This document shows positions 8,000 through 16,488 of a DNA stretch of 64,000 bases, piece after piece. A program made the translations under genes and the position numbers. The stretch spans positions 1-64,000 of the forward strand of contig NZ_WWCK01000008.1 in NCBI RefSeq assembly GCF_009857435.1. The letters run 5' to 3'. This DNA comes from Duganella rivi (GTDB taxonomy: Bacteria; Pseudomonadota; Gammaproteobacteria; Burkholderiales; Burkholderiaceae_D). Below the pieces are notes generated by a model, which did no database searches, was not told where the DNA came from, and saw only the letters and a list, made by a program, of their open reading frames with translations. How positions within the stretch are numbered: position 1 is the first letter of the stretch; each line of letters opens with the position of its first letter.

Positions 8000-8673
8000 T
8001 GGCCAAGGCTAATATCAACCTCAACCTGCTGTTCGCGCAGTTCACCGACCAGTTCCGCGACCTCAATGGCCGCCATCCTGGTCAATGGCCGCTGGCGCCG
8101 CGCATCCTGTGCGCCGTGGGCGTGACGGCGGCCGTGTGCGTGGCCGGCTACTTCGGCTACTGGAGCTCGCAGTTCGAAGAACAGGAAGCCGGCGCGCAGA
8201 TCGAAGCCAAGCTGCGCGACGAGTACAAATTCAAAACCGCGCAAGCGATCAACCTCGACGCGCTGCGCGCGCAAAAAGCGCAGGTCGACCAATACGTCGA
8301 CCGCCTGCAGAAGCAGTTGCCGAGCAAGGCCGAGATGGCCGCGCTGCTGACCGACATCAACCAGGCCGGCTCCGGCCGCGGCCTGCAATTCGAGCTGTTC
8401 AAGCCGCAGCAGGAAGTCGTCAAGGACTACTACGCCGAGGTGCCGATCGACATCAAGATCACTGGCAACTACCATGACGTCGGCGCCTTCACCGGCGACA
8501 TCGCCAACCTGCCGCGCATCGTCACGCTCAACAACCTCGCGCTGACCTCCGGCAAGGACGGCGTGCTGACGCTGGAAGCGGTGGCCAAGACCTTCCGCTA
8601 CCTCGACCCGGACGAAGTGGCCGCGCAGCGCAAAGCCGCCGCTGAAAAGAAAAAGGCGGCGAAAAAATCATGA
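7999..8673 (+). CDS. pilO: Type IV pilus inner-membrane protein PilO
   Basis: A 224-residue bitopic protein with a cytoplasmic N-terminus of about 33 residues, one membrane helix (about 34-55), a coiled coil rich in E, Q and K (about 58-110) and a C-terminal ferredoxin-like domain (Y-A-E-V-P-I-D-I-K-I-T-G-N-Y-H-D-V-G is typical PilO). The C-terminus is an Ala/Lys-rich tail of about 18 residues. It pairs with PilN in the inner-membrane alignment subcomplex. The start overlaps the pilN stop by 1 nt and the stop overlaps pilP by 4 nt. Confidence 0.95.
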   Translation: MAKANINLNLLFAQFTDQFRDLNGRHPGQWPLAPRILCAVGVTAAVCVAGYFGYWSSQFEEQEAGAQIEAKLRDEYKFKTAQAINLDALRAQKAQVDQYVDRLQKQLPSKAEMAALLTDINQAGSGRGLQFELFKPQQEVVKDYYAEVPIDIKITGNYHDVGAFTGDIANLPRIVTLNNLALTSGKDGVLTLEAVAKTFRYLDPDEVAAQRKAAAEKKKAAKKS

Positions 8674-9212
8674 AGACGCTGACCATTTCCGTGCTGATGT
8701 CATGCCTCTTGCTGGCCGGCTGCGGCGACAGCGATGTGCAGGAAGTGCGCACCTGGATGAAGCAGGTCGACGCCCAAACCAAGGTGCAAGTGCCGCCGCT
8801 GGCCGAACCGAAAACCTTCATTCCCTACGCTTACGCTCGCAAAGACGAGCTCGATCCTTTCAATCCGAACAAGCTGCTGGCTGAACTGGCCAAGCAAGCC
8901 GCGCAGGGCGGCGCCAACGGTCTCAAGCCTGACACCGCGCGCCGCAAGGAACTGCTGGAAACCTACCCGCTCGACACCATCAAAATGGTCGGCACCATCG
9001 AGAAGAAAGGCGTGATCTACGCCGTGCTGCAAGTCGACCGCGCCGTGCACCAAGTGGTGGTGGGCCAGCACCTGGGCCAGAACTATGGCCGCATCACCAG
9101 CATTGACGAGAGCACCGTCAACCTCAAGGAAATCGTCCAGGACGCCACAGGCGACTGGGTCGAGCGCATGTCCAAGTTGGAACTGCAGGAAAGCAAGGAG
9201 AACACCAAATGA
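8670..9212 (+). CDS. pilP: Type IV pilus lipoprotein PilP
   Basis: A 180-residue inner-membrane lipoprotein. The signal sequence ends with the lipobox L-L-A-G-C (Cys18). A flexible segment that binds PilN/PilO follows (Y-A-R-K-D-E-L-D-P-F is the conserved PilP box), then a beta-sandwich domain that contacts the secretin (M-V-G-T-I-E-K-K-G through V-V-V-G-Q-H-L-G-Q-N-Y-G). It overlaps both neighbours by 4 nt (ATGA), showing tight coupling within pilMNOPQ. Confidence 0.95.
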   Translation: MKTLTISVLMSCLLLAGCGDSDVQEVRTWMKQVDAQTKVQVPPLAEPKTFIPYAYARKDELDPFNPNKLLAELAKQAAQGGANGLKPDTARRKELLETYPLDTIKMVGTIEKKGVIYAVLQVDRAVHQVVVGQHLGQNYGRITSIDESTVNLKEIVQDATGDWVERMSKLELQESKENTK

Positions 9213-11359
9213 TCGCTCATCACACGGCCTGGCGCGCCTTGGCCGCCGCCACTTGGGCGCTGGCCTTGCAATTCGCTTGCGTCGCCCACGCGCAGGAATC
9301 GGCTAACGCCATCGAATCGATTACCGCCAACCAGCAGGGCGCCAACGTCATCGTCAAGATCGCGCTGAAGAATGCGCCGGACAAGCTGCCGATTAACTTT
9401 GCCATCACCAACCCGCCGCGCATTGCGCTGGATTTCGGCGCCACCGTCAACGCCACCGGCAAGACCGTGCAGGAACTCAACCAGGGTGATCTGCGCGGTG
9501 TGAATGTGGTGCAGGCCGGCGAGCGCTCGCGCTTGGTCTTCAATCTGAAACGCACGCTCAACTACGCCACTGCGATTGACGGTAAATCGGTGATCCTGAC
9601 CATCGACGGTTCCGGCGGTGTTGCCACGGCGGTGGATGCCACCGGCCTGCCAGCCGCCAAGCCCGCCGCACCAGCCGGCAAGCAAGTGTTGCGTGATCTC
9701 GACTTCCGCCGTGGCGCGAATGGCGAGGGCCGCATTGTGGTCGATCTGCCTAACAACCAAGTCGCCGTCGATGTGCGCCAGACGCCAACCGGCGTGGTGG
9801 TCGATTTCCTCAAAACCGGCGTGCCGGAAAATCTGCGCCGCCGTTTGGATGTGGGCGACTTCGGCACGCCAGTGTCGCTAGTCACCACCGTGCCGCAAGG
9901 CGAGAACACGCGCTTGACCATTGAGGCGCGCGGCCTGTGGGAGCAAACCGTTTACCAAAGCGATACCCAGCTGGTGGTGGACGTGAAGCCGATCAAGGAA
10001 GATCCAAACAAGCTGACTCAAGGATCGCAAGGCTATCGCGGCGAGAAGCTGTCCTTCAATTTCCAAAACGTGGAAGTGCGCGCCGCCCTGCAAGCGATTG
10101 CTGATATCTCCGGCCTCAACATCATCACCAGCGACAGCGTGGCAGGCAATCTGACCTTGCGTTTAAAAGAGGTGCCGTGGGATCAAGCGCTGGACGTGAT
10201 CCTGCAAGCCAAGAGTCTCGACATGCGCAAGAACGGCTCGGTCATTTGGATCGCGCCGAAAGAGGAATTGCTGACCAAGGAAAAACTGGAGCTGGAGCAG
10301 AAAGCCCAGATCGCCGATCTGGAGCCGCTGAAATCTGAAATCTTCCAGCTCAACTATCAAAAGGCTGAAGCCTTTAAAAACGTCTTCGGACTCGAAGGCG
10401 GGGATACCAAGAACCGCATTCTGTCCAAACGCGGCAGCGCCATCATCGAGCCGCGCACCAACCAATTGTTCGTGACCGACATCGCCTCCAAGCTGGAAGA
10501 CGTGCGCCGTTTGATCGCCAAGACTGACGTCGCCACCAAGCAAGTGTTGATTGAAGCCCGCATCGTTGAAGCCAGCGATACCTTCACCCGCAACCTCGGC
10601 GCCAAGCTCGGCTTTGCCGATATGCGCACCATCCGTGGCGGTGATTCCGGCTACCAGATCGGCAACAGCAACACCCGCATCGGCATCGGTGGCAATTTGA
10701 CCGGCGTCGGCGAAACCACTGGCCAGGTCAAAATCACCGATAGCAGTTTCAACAACACCCAATTCATCAACCTGCCAGCCTCCAACATCAACGGCGCGCA
10801 GGCCGGCAGTTTGGCGGTGAGCTTGTTCTCGTCGGCCGCCAACCGCTTCCTCAACCTGGAACTGTCGGCGCTGGAAGAAGATGGCACCGGCAAAATCATC
10901 TCCAGCCCGCGCGTGATCACTGCCGATAAATCGGTGGCGCTGATCGAGCAAGGTATCGAACTCCCGTATCAAGTGGCGACCAGCAGCGGCGCTACCTCCA
11001 TCATGTTCCGCAAGGCCAACCTGCGCCTCGAAGTGACGCCGCAGATCACGCCGGACGGCAATGTCGTTATCGACGTTGACGTCAACAAGGACAGCGTGGG
11101 TCAAGAGACCCGTTCCGGCTTCGCCATCGACACCAAGCACGTCAAGACCCAGGTCATGGTCGACAACGGCGGCACCGTGGTGTTGGGCGGCATCTACCAG
11201 CAAACCGAGCGCAGCACCACCGACAAGGTACCGCTGCTGGGCGACGTGCCTGTGCTGGGCTATCTGTTCCGCAGCAACACCCGCACCAACGACAAGACGG
11301 AGCTGCTGGTGTTTATCACGCCGAAGATTGTGGCCGAACGCCTGTCTTCAGCGCGATAG
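9209..11359 (+). CDS. pilQ: Type IV pilus secretin PilQ
   Basis: A 716-residue outer-membrane secretin through which the pilus exits. It has a signal peptide (cleavage probably after A-H-A near residue 28), two peptidoglycan-binding AMIN-type domains (about 35-130 and 155-250), an N0/STN domain (F-Q-N-V-E-V-R-A-A-L-Q-A-I-A-D, about 285-345), an N1 domain and the C-terminal secretin domain. The secretin signature is visible in V-M-V-D-N-G-G-T-V-V-L-G-G-I-Y and in P-L-L-G-D-V-P-V-L-G-Y-L-F-R. The length is normal for betaproteobacterial PilQ. It ends the operon; the next gene starts 31 bp later on the same strand. Confidence 0.97.
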   Translation: MIAHHTAWRALAAATWALALQFACVAHAQESANAIESITANQQGANVIVKIALKNAPDKLPINFAITNPPRIALDFGATVNATGKTVQELNQGDLRGVNVVQAGERSRLVFNLKRTLNYATAIDGKSVILTIDGSGGVATAVDATGLPAAKPAAPAGKQVLRDLDFRRGANGEGRIVVDLPNNQVAVDVRQTPTGVVVDFLKTGVPENLRRRLDVGDFGTPVSLVTTVPQGENTRLTIEARGLWEQTVYQSDTQLVVDVKPIKEDPNKLTQGSQGYRGEKLSFNFQNVEVRAALQAIADISGLNIITSDSVAGNLTLRLKEVPWDQALDVILQAKSLDMRKNGSVIWIAPKEELLTKEKLELEQKAQIADLEPLKSEIFQLNYQKAEAFKNVFGLEGGDTKNRILSKRGSAIIEPRTNQLFVTDIASKLEDVRRLIAKTDVATKQVLIEARIVEASDTFTRNLGAKLGFADMRTIRGGDSGYQIGNSNTRIGIGGNLTGVGETTGQVKITDSSFNNTQFINLPASNINGAQAGSLAVSLFSSAANRFLNLELSALEEDGTGKIISSPRVITADKSVALIEQGIELPYQVATSSGATSIMFRKANLRLEVTPQITPDGNVVIDVDVNKDSVGQETRSGFAIDTKHVKTQVMVDNGGTVVLGGIYQQTERSTTDKVPLLGDVPVLGYLFRSNTRTNDKTELLVFITPKIVAERLSSAR

Positions 11360-11390
11360 TTTGATTCACATAGAATGGGATGAATGTTTC

Positions 11391-13568
11391 ATGAAAAAGT
11401 ACACTGCATGGCTGAGTGCGCTGGTGTGTGCCGGCTTGTTATCCGCGTGCGGCGGCGGCGGCGGATCGCCCGGCACCAATAGTAACGGCGTGGCGCCGTC
11501 GAAAGCGGCCAGCGTCACGCTGACGGCGACCGCGACCACCATCGCCTCGTCCGGCCTCGACGGCACGGAAGTGACGCTGACGGCCATCGTCAAGGATTCC
11601 GGCGGCAATGCGCTGTCCAATGAAACGGTGAGCTTCAACGCCACCTCCGGCACCATCAGCAACACCAACCGCCTGACCAATACCTCGGGGCAGGTGGTGG
11701 AAAAGCTCAGCGTCAAGGGTGACTCCTCGCTGCGCACCATCACGATTACCGCCAGCGCCGGCTCGGCCACTTCGGCGCCGATCAAGATCGACGTGGTGAA
11801 CGCGGTGCCGACCCTGACCCTGACCACCGATTCCGGCACCTTGGCCTCGGCCGGCACCGCCGGTAACGAAGTCATCGTCACCGCGCTGGTGCGCGACGCC
11901 AACAACAGCGTCATGCCGAACGTGAACGTGGATCTGAAAACCGATTCCGGCAGCCTGTCGCTGACCACCCGCACCACCAACGCGCAAGGTATCGTTACCG
12001 AGAAGCTCGGTACGGGCGGCGATTCGACCTCGCGCGCGATCAAGATCACGGCGACTGTGCCGGGCGCTACGCCGGCCACCGCGATCGTCAACGTGGTCGG
12101 CAACAGGCTGACCATCAATGCCGCGCCGACCATCAACGTTGGCTCGTCGGCGGACGTGACCGTCAAGCTGGTGGACTCGGCCGGCAACGCGCTGGTCGGC
12201 AAGCCGGTGACTTACACCTCCAACGCCAACACGCTGAGCGTCAAGGGCGGCGGCTCGGCGGTGACCAATGCCGGCGGCCAGCTGGTGCTGACCTACGCGG
12301 CCAGCGGCGGCACGGCCGACGTGATTACCGTGAAGTCGATGGGCGAACTGGCGTCGACCAGCATTGCCATCAATTCTTCCACCTTCGCGGTCAAGGCGCT
12401 GGACGGCGCCGGCAACGTGCAAAGCTCGGCCGCCATTGGCGGTTGCCAGCTGGTGGCGGTCACCAATGCACCGGGCAGCAGTGTGACCATCAGCAGCTCG
12501 CGCGGCACAGTCTACGGCGATGCCGCTTGCAGCACACCGCTGAGCGGGGCAGTGGCACTGTCCGGCGGTGCAGCCTCGGCCTACCTCAACGCCACCAGCC
12601 CGGGCGTGGCGACCATTACCGCCAACGCCGGCGGCCAGACTACCCAGACCGACCTCGAATTCACCGCACCGGTGACGGCGCTGACCACCATCTCCGTACA
12701 GGCCGACCCGGCCGTGGTGGGCGTCAACACGGCCGGCAGCACCAGCCAGCAAGCCACGCTGCGCGCCATCGTGCGCGACGGCACGGCGCAGAACAACCTG
12801 GTCAAGGGCGCCACCGTTGCCTTCTCCATCATCAGCGACCCGAGCGGCGGTTCGCTGACCCAGCCGGCGGTGGTTACCACCGGCGCGGACGGCACGGCCA
12901 CTACCAGCTTCATCGCCGGCACCTCGGCCACCGCGCTGAACGGCGTGCAAATCCAGGCCAAGCTGATCGGCGGCTCCGGCCCGACCGCCATCGCCCGGCT
13001 GACGGTGTCGCAGAAATCGCTGTTCATCAGCGCCGGCACCGGCAACACGGTCGGCGTGCCGAGCAGCGCGACCTACCAGATGGATTACGCGGTGATCGTC
13101 ACCGATGCCGCCGGCAATGCGGTGCCGGGCATCAAGCTGACCGCCTCGGTACTGCCGGTGGCGTACTTCAAGGGCGTGCTGCAATACACCGCGCCGACCG
13201 GCCCGTGGGAGCCGGCCACCCGTACCCAGTGCGCCAATGAGGATGTCAACAACAACGGCATCCTCGATGCCGGCGAGGACACCAACGCCAACGGCACGCT
13301 GGAACCGGGCATCCCGGTCACTGTCACGCCGAGCGTCACCACCGACGCTACCGGCCGCGCCACGGTGTCGCTGGTCTACCCGCGCGACCGCGTCTACTGG
13401 CTCGATGTGAACCTGACGATCCGCGGCCAGGCCAGCGGCACTGAGTCCAGCTACACCTCTCTGGTACACTTGATGGGATTAGGCACAGATTACGCTACCC
13501 AGACGATCAGCCCGCCGGGCCGCATCAGTCCTTACGGGTTCTCTACGCTGTGCAGCAACCCCTTATAA
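11391..13568 (+). CDS. Ig-like repeat lipoprotein (Big_1/invasin type)
   Basis: The frame is open upstream into pilQ, but the biological start is the ATG at 11391. It begins M-K-K-Y-T-A-W-L-S-A-L-V-C-A-G-L-L-S-A-C with the lipid-bearing Cys at residue 20, followed by a Gly5 stretch. The 725-residue product then has several bacterial Ig-like repeats of about 90-100 residues, each with a V-x-D-x-x-G-N-A-L/V...V-x-F/Y pattern. Near residue 620 D-V-N-N-N-G-I-L-D-A-G-E-D-T-N-A-N-G looks like a pair of EF-hand/dockerin-type calcium loops. It is predicted to be an outer-membrane surface lipoprotein, perhaps an adhesin or pilus-associated factor. It lies between pilQ and aroK, which are adjacent in many relatives. 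Its function is not known. Confidence 0.85.
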   Translation: MKKYTAWLSALVCAGLLSACGGGGGSPGTNSNGVAPSKAASVTLTATATTIASSGLDGTEVTLTAIVKDSGGNALSNETVSFNATSGTISNTNRLTNTSGQVVEKLSVKGDSSLRTITITASAGSATSAPIKIDVVNAVPTLTLTTDSGTLASAGTAGNEVIVTALVRDANNSVMPNVNVDLKTDSGSLSLTTRTTNAQGIVTEKLGTGGDSTSRAIKITATVPGATPATAIVNVVGNRLTINAAPTINVGSSADVTVKLVDSAGNALVGKPVTYTSNANTLSVKGGGSAVTNAGGQLVLTYAASGGTADVITVKSMGELASTSIAINSSTFAVKALDGAGNVQSSAAIGGCQLVAVTNAPGSSVTISSSRGTVYGDAACSTPLSGAVALSGGAASAYLNATSPGVATITANAGGQTTQTDLEFTAPVTALTTISVQADPAVVGVNTAGSTSQQATLRAIVRDGTAQNNLVKGATVAFSIISDPSGGSLTQPAVVTTGADGTATTSFIAGTSATALNGVQIQAKLIGGSGPTAIARLTVSQKSLFISAGTGNTVGVPSSATYQMDYAVIVTDAAGNAVPGIKLTASVLPVAYFKGVLQYTAPTGPWEPATRTQCANEDVNNNGILDAGEDTNANGTLEPGIPVTVTPSVTTDATGRATVSLVYPRDRVYWLDVNLTIRGQASGTESSYTSLVHLMGLGTDYATQTISPPGRISPYGFSTLCSNPL

Positions 13569-13582
13569 ACCTTGGATGTTGA

Positions 13583-15226
13583 ATGCAGAATGTGTTTCTA
13601 GTCGGCCTGATGGGGGCGGGGAAAACCACCATCGGCCGCATTTTGGCCCGCAAGCTGGGGCTGAAGTTTGTTGACTCAGACCATGAGATCGAGGCGCGCA
13701 CCGGCGCCTCGATCCCATGGATCTTTGAAATCGAGGGCGAAGCAAGCTTCCGCCGCCGCGAGGCCGACGTCATCCGCGAGCTAACCGGCCAGTCCGGCCT
13801 GGTGCTGGCGACCGGCGGCGGCGCCATCCTCAACGCCGACAACCGCGCCTTCCTCAAGGCGCGCGGCACCGTGATCTACCTGCGCGCCTCGGTCAACAGC
13901 ATCCTGCAGCGCACCGCGCACGACAAGAATCGCCCGCTGCTGCAAACCGCCGACCCGCGCAAAAAGCTGGAAGAGCTGATGCAGGTGCGTGATCCTTTGT
14001 ACATGGAAATTGCCGATTTGGTCATCGATACCGGCCGTCCTAACGTACAATCGATGGTTCAGACTATTTTGACCCAGATGGACCAGCTCGCTTGCGAAGC
14101 CGCGCCCAACTGCGTCACTCACGCCGAACCATCGATGAACGAACAATCCAACATCCTGTTAAACGTAGATTTGGGCGAGCGCAGCTACCCGATTTCGATC
14201 GGCCCGTCGCTGCTCAACGACAGCGCGGCGCTGGCACGCCATGTGAATGGCAGCAAAGTTGCCATCGTCAGCAACGAGACCGTCGCGCCGCTGTACCTCG
14301 AACGCATCGAGAGTGGCCTGCGCGCCGCCGGCAAGCAAGTCACCACCGTGATCCTGCCGGATGGCGAGGAGCACAAGAACTGGTCTAGCCTGATGGCCAT
14401 CTTCGACAAGCTGCTGGAAACCAAGGCCGACCGCAAGACCACGCTGATCGCTTTGGGCGGCGGCGTGATCGGCGATCTGACCGGCTACGCGGCGGCCAGC
14501 TACATGCGCGGCGTGGACTTCATCCAGGTGCCGACCACCTTGCTGTCGCAGGTCGACTCCTCGGTGGGCGGCAAGACCGGCATCAACCACCCGCTGGGCA
14601 AGAATATGATCGGCGCGTTCTACCAGCCGCGTGCGGTGATTGCCGATACCTCGACCCTGGAAACCCTGCCGGCGCGTGAGCTGTCGGCCGGCTTGGCCGA
14701 AGTGATCAAGTACGGCGCGGTGATTGACCTGCCGTTCTTCGAGTGGATCGAAGCGAATATCGAAAAGCTGATGGCGCGCGACAAGGGCGCCTTGGCTTAC
14801 GCAATTGCGCGTTCCTGCGAAATCAAGGCCGACGTGGTGCGCCAAGACGAACGCGAAGGCGGTCTGCGCGCCATCCTGAATTTCGGCCATACCTTCGGCC
14901 ACGCGATTGAAGCGGGCATGGGCTACGGCGCATGGCTGCACGGCGAGGCGGTCGGCTGCGGCATGGTGATGGCGGCCGATTTGTCGCAGCGCATGGGCCT
15001 GATCGATACTGCCACCGTGGAGCGCGTGCGCAAGCTGGTCGCTGCGGCCGGCCTGCCGGTCAAGGCGCCGGATCTCGGCGTGGACAAGTGGCTGGAAGCG
15101 ATGGAAGTCGACAAGAAGAACGAGGGCGGCGCCATCAAGTTCATCCTGATGAATCCGCTGGGTTCGCCGAAGATCACCAACGCGCCGCGCGAGCTGTTGC
15201 TGGCGACGCTGGCCGCCTGCGTGTAA
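13583..15226 (+). CDS. aroKB: Shikimate kinase / 3-dehydroquinate synthase fusion
   Basis: One uninterrupted frame of 547 residues carries two shikimate-pathway enzymes. Residues 1 to about 175 are shikimate kinase: P-loop G-L-M-G-A-G-K-T-T-I-G-R, D-S-D-H-E-I-E and the A-T-G-G-G-A loop. Residues from about 190 on are 3-dehydroquinate synthase: the NAD-binding G-G-G-V-I-G-D-L-T-G-Y, a K-Y-G lysine and the metal ligands in H-T-F-G-H-A-I-E and W-L-H-G-E-A. No stop lies between them. An internal in-frame ATG at 14135 (codon 185) would give a separate AroB of normal length (363 residues), but no clear ribosome site precedes it. A fusion or dual start are both possible. It follows pilQ and the lipoprotein gene, and dgt starts 6 bp later. 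Confidence 0.93.
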   Translation: MQNVFLVGLMGAGKTTIGRILARKLGLKFVDSDHEIEARTGASIPWIFEIEGEASFRRREADVIRELTGQSGLVLATGGGAILNADNRAFLKARGTVIYLRASVNSILQRTAHDKNRPLLQTADPRKKLEELMQVRDPLYMEIADLVIDTGRPNVQSMVQTILTQMDQLACEAAPNCVTHAEPSMNEQSNILLNVDLGERSYPISIGPSLLNDSAALARHVNGSKVAIVSNETVAPLYLERIESGLRAAGKQVTTVILPDGEEHKNWSSLMAIFDKLLETKADRKTTLIALGGGVIGDLTGYAAASYMRGVDFIQVPTTLLSQVDSSVGGKTGINHPLGKNMIGAFYQPRAVIADTSTLETLPARELSAGLAEVIKYGAVIDLPFFEWIEANIEKLMARDKGALAYAIARSCEIKADVVRQDEREGGLRAILNFGHTFGHAIEAGMGYGAWLHGEAVGCGMVMAADLSQRMGLIDTATVERVRKLVAAAGLPVKAPDLGVDKWLEAMEVDKKNEGGAIKFILMNPLGSPKITNAPRELLLATLAACV

Positions 15227-15232
15227 GTTTCT

Positions 15233-16369
15233 ATGCTGCCGGAACAGTTCCTCGCTCCTTACGCTGCCCACTCGGAAGGCGGCGCGGGGCGCTTGTACCC
15301 GGAAACGGCGCATGCCTCGCGCAGCCAGTTCCAGCGCGACCGTGACCGCATCATTCACTCCTCGGCTTTCCGCCGCCTGGAGTACAAGACGCAGGTGTTC
15401 CTCAACCACGAGGGCGATTTGTTCCGCACCCGGCTGACGCACAGCCTGGAAGTGGCGCAGATCGGCCGTTCGCTGGCGCGCAACCTGCGCTTGAATGAGG
15501 ACTTGGTCGAAGCGATTTCGCTGGCCCACGATCTCGGCCACACGCCGTTCGGACACGTTGGACAAGACGTGCTTAACGAGTGCATGAAGGATTACGGCGG
15601 CTTCGAGCACAACCTGCAAAGCCTGCGTGTGGTCGATGAGCTGGAAGAGCATTACGGCGCGTACAACGGCTTGAATCTGATGTTTGAGACGCGCGAGGGC
15701 ATCCTCAAGCACTGCTCGCTGAACAATGCGAAGTTGCTGGGGCCGGTGGCGCAGCGCTTCATCGACCGCACCCAGCCGTCGCTGGAAGCGCAACTGACCA
15801 ATCTCGCGGACGAGATCGCTTACAACAGCCATGACATTGATGACGGCTTGCGCTCGGGCCTGATTACCATTGAACAGCTGGAGCAGGTGGAGTTCTTTGC
15901 GCGCCTGTGGCGCGATGTGCAGCAGGCTTTCCCCGGCCTGTCGGGCCGCCGCGCGATTTACGAAACCTTGCGCCGCTTGATTACGGCGCTGGCCGACGAT
16001 TTGATCGCCACGTCGAGCGCGCGCATTGCCGAGGCTGATCCTCAGCACATTGATGATGTGCGTGCAGCGCCGCCGCTGATCCGTTTCTCCGATGAGATGC
16101 GCAAGGACGCAACCGAGCTCAAGCGCTTCTTGTATGCCAATCTCTACCGCCACTACAAGGTTGGCCGCATGCGCGTCAAAGCCAGCCGCATCGTGCGCGA
16201 ATTGTTCGAGGCCTTCATGGCCGAGCCTGCCTTGCTGCCGCCCGATTACCAGGACAAATCGGGCGACGTCAACAAGGTCGCGCGCAAGATCGCCGACTAC
16301 ATCGCCGGCATGACCGACCGCTACGCCATCCGCGAACACCGCCGCCTGTTCTCGCTAGACGAGCTTTGA
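15233..16369 (+). CDS. dgt: Deoxyguanosinetriphosphate triphosphohydrolase-like protein
   Basis: A 378-residue HD-domain protein that removes triphosphate from dGTP or other dNTPs and so adjusts nucleotide pools. The metal-binding His/Asp residues lie in R-L-T-H-S-L-E-V, A-H-D-L-G-H-T-P-F-G-H and the later N-S-H-D-I-D-D-G. The N-terminus (S-R-S-Q-F-Q-R-D-R-D-R-I-I-H-S-S-A-F-R-R-L) is characteristic of the shorter class-2 dGTPase-like branch (about 370-400 residues) rather than the longer E. coli enzyme. It starts 6 bp after aroKB and is probably the last gene of that unit. It is convergent with mutY. Confidence 0.92.
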   Translation: MLPEQFLAPYAAHSEGGAGRLYPETAHASRSQFQRDRDRIIHSSAFRRLEYKTQVFLNHEGDLFRTRLTHSLEVAQIGRSLARNLRLNEDLVEAISLAHDLGHTPFGHVGQDVLNECMKDYGGFEHNLQSLRVVDELEEHYGAYNGLNLMFETREGILKHCSLNNAKLLGPVAQRFIDRTQPSLEAQLTNLADEIAYNSHDIDDGLRSGLITIEQLEQVEFFARLWRDVQQAFPGLSGRRAIYETLRRLITALADDLIATSSARIAEADPQHIDDVRAAPPLIRFSDEMRKDATELKRFLYANLYRHYKVGRMRVKASRIVRELFEAFMAEPALLPPDYQDKSGDVNKVARKIADYIAGMTDRYAIREHRRLFSLDEL

Positions 16370-16488
16370 TCTGCCTCAAGCCATACCGTCATTGCTCAGC
16401 TTGACCCGCTCCAGTGCGCAGCGGATTGTGTTGAGCATCGGACTCATGGCTGTAGTGCTTGCGATGATAAGTTATGCGCACTAAGTCT

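Noticed and set aside
11061..11390. Upstream extension of the Ig-like lipoprotein frame into pilQ.
   Set aside because: The extension is a shadow of pilQ. The ATG at 11391 opens a textbook lipoprotein signal.
16370..16488. The 119-bp gap between dgt and mutY, including a short minus-strand frame of 23 codons.
   Set aside because: No ribosome site, motif or hairpin strong enough to call a gene or terminator; nothing supported.
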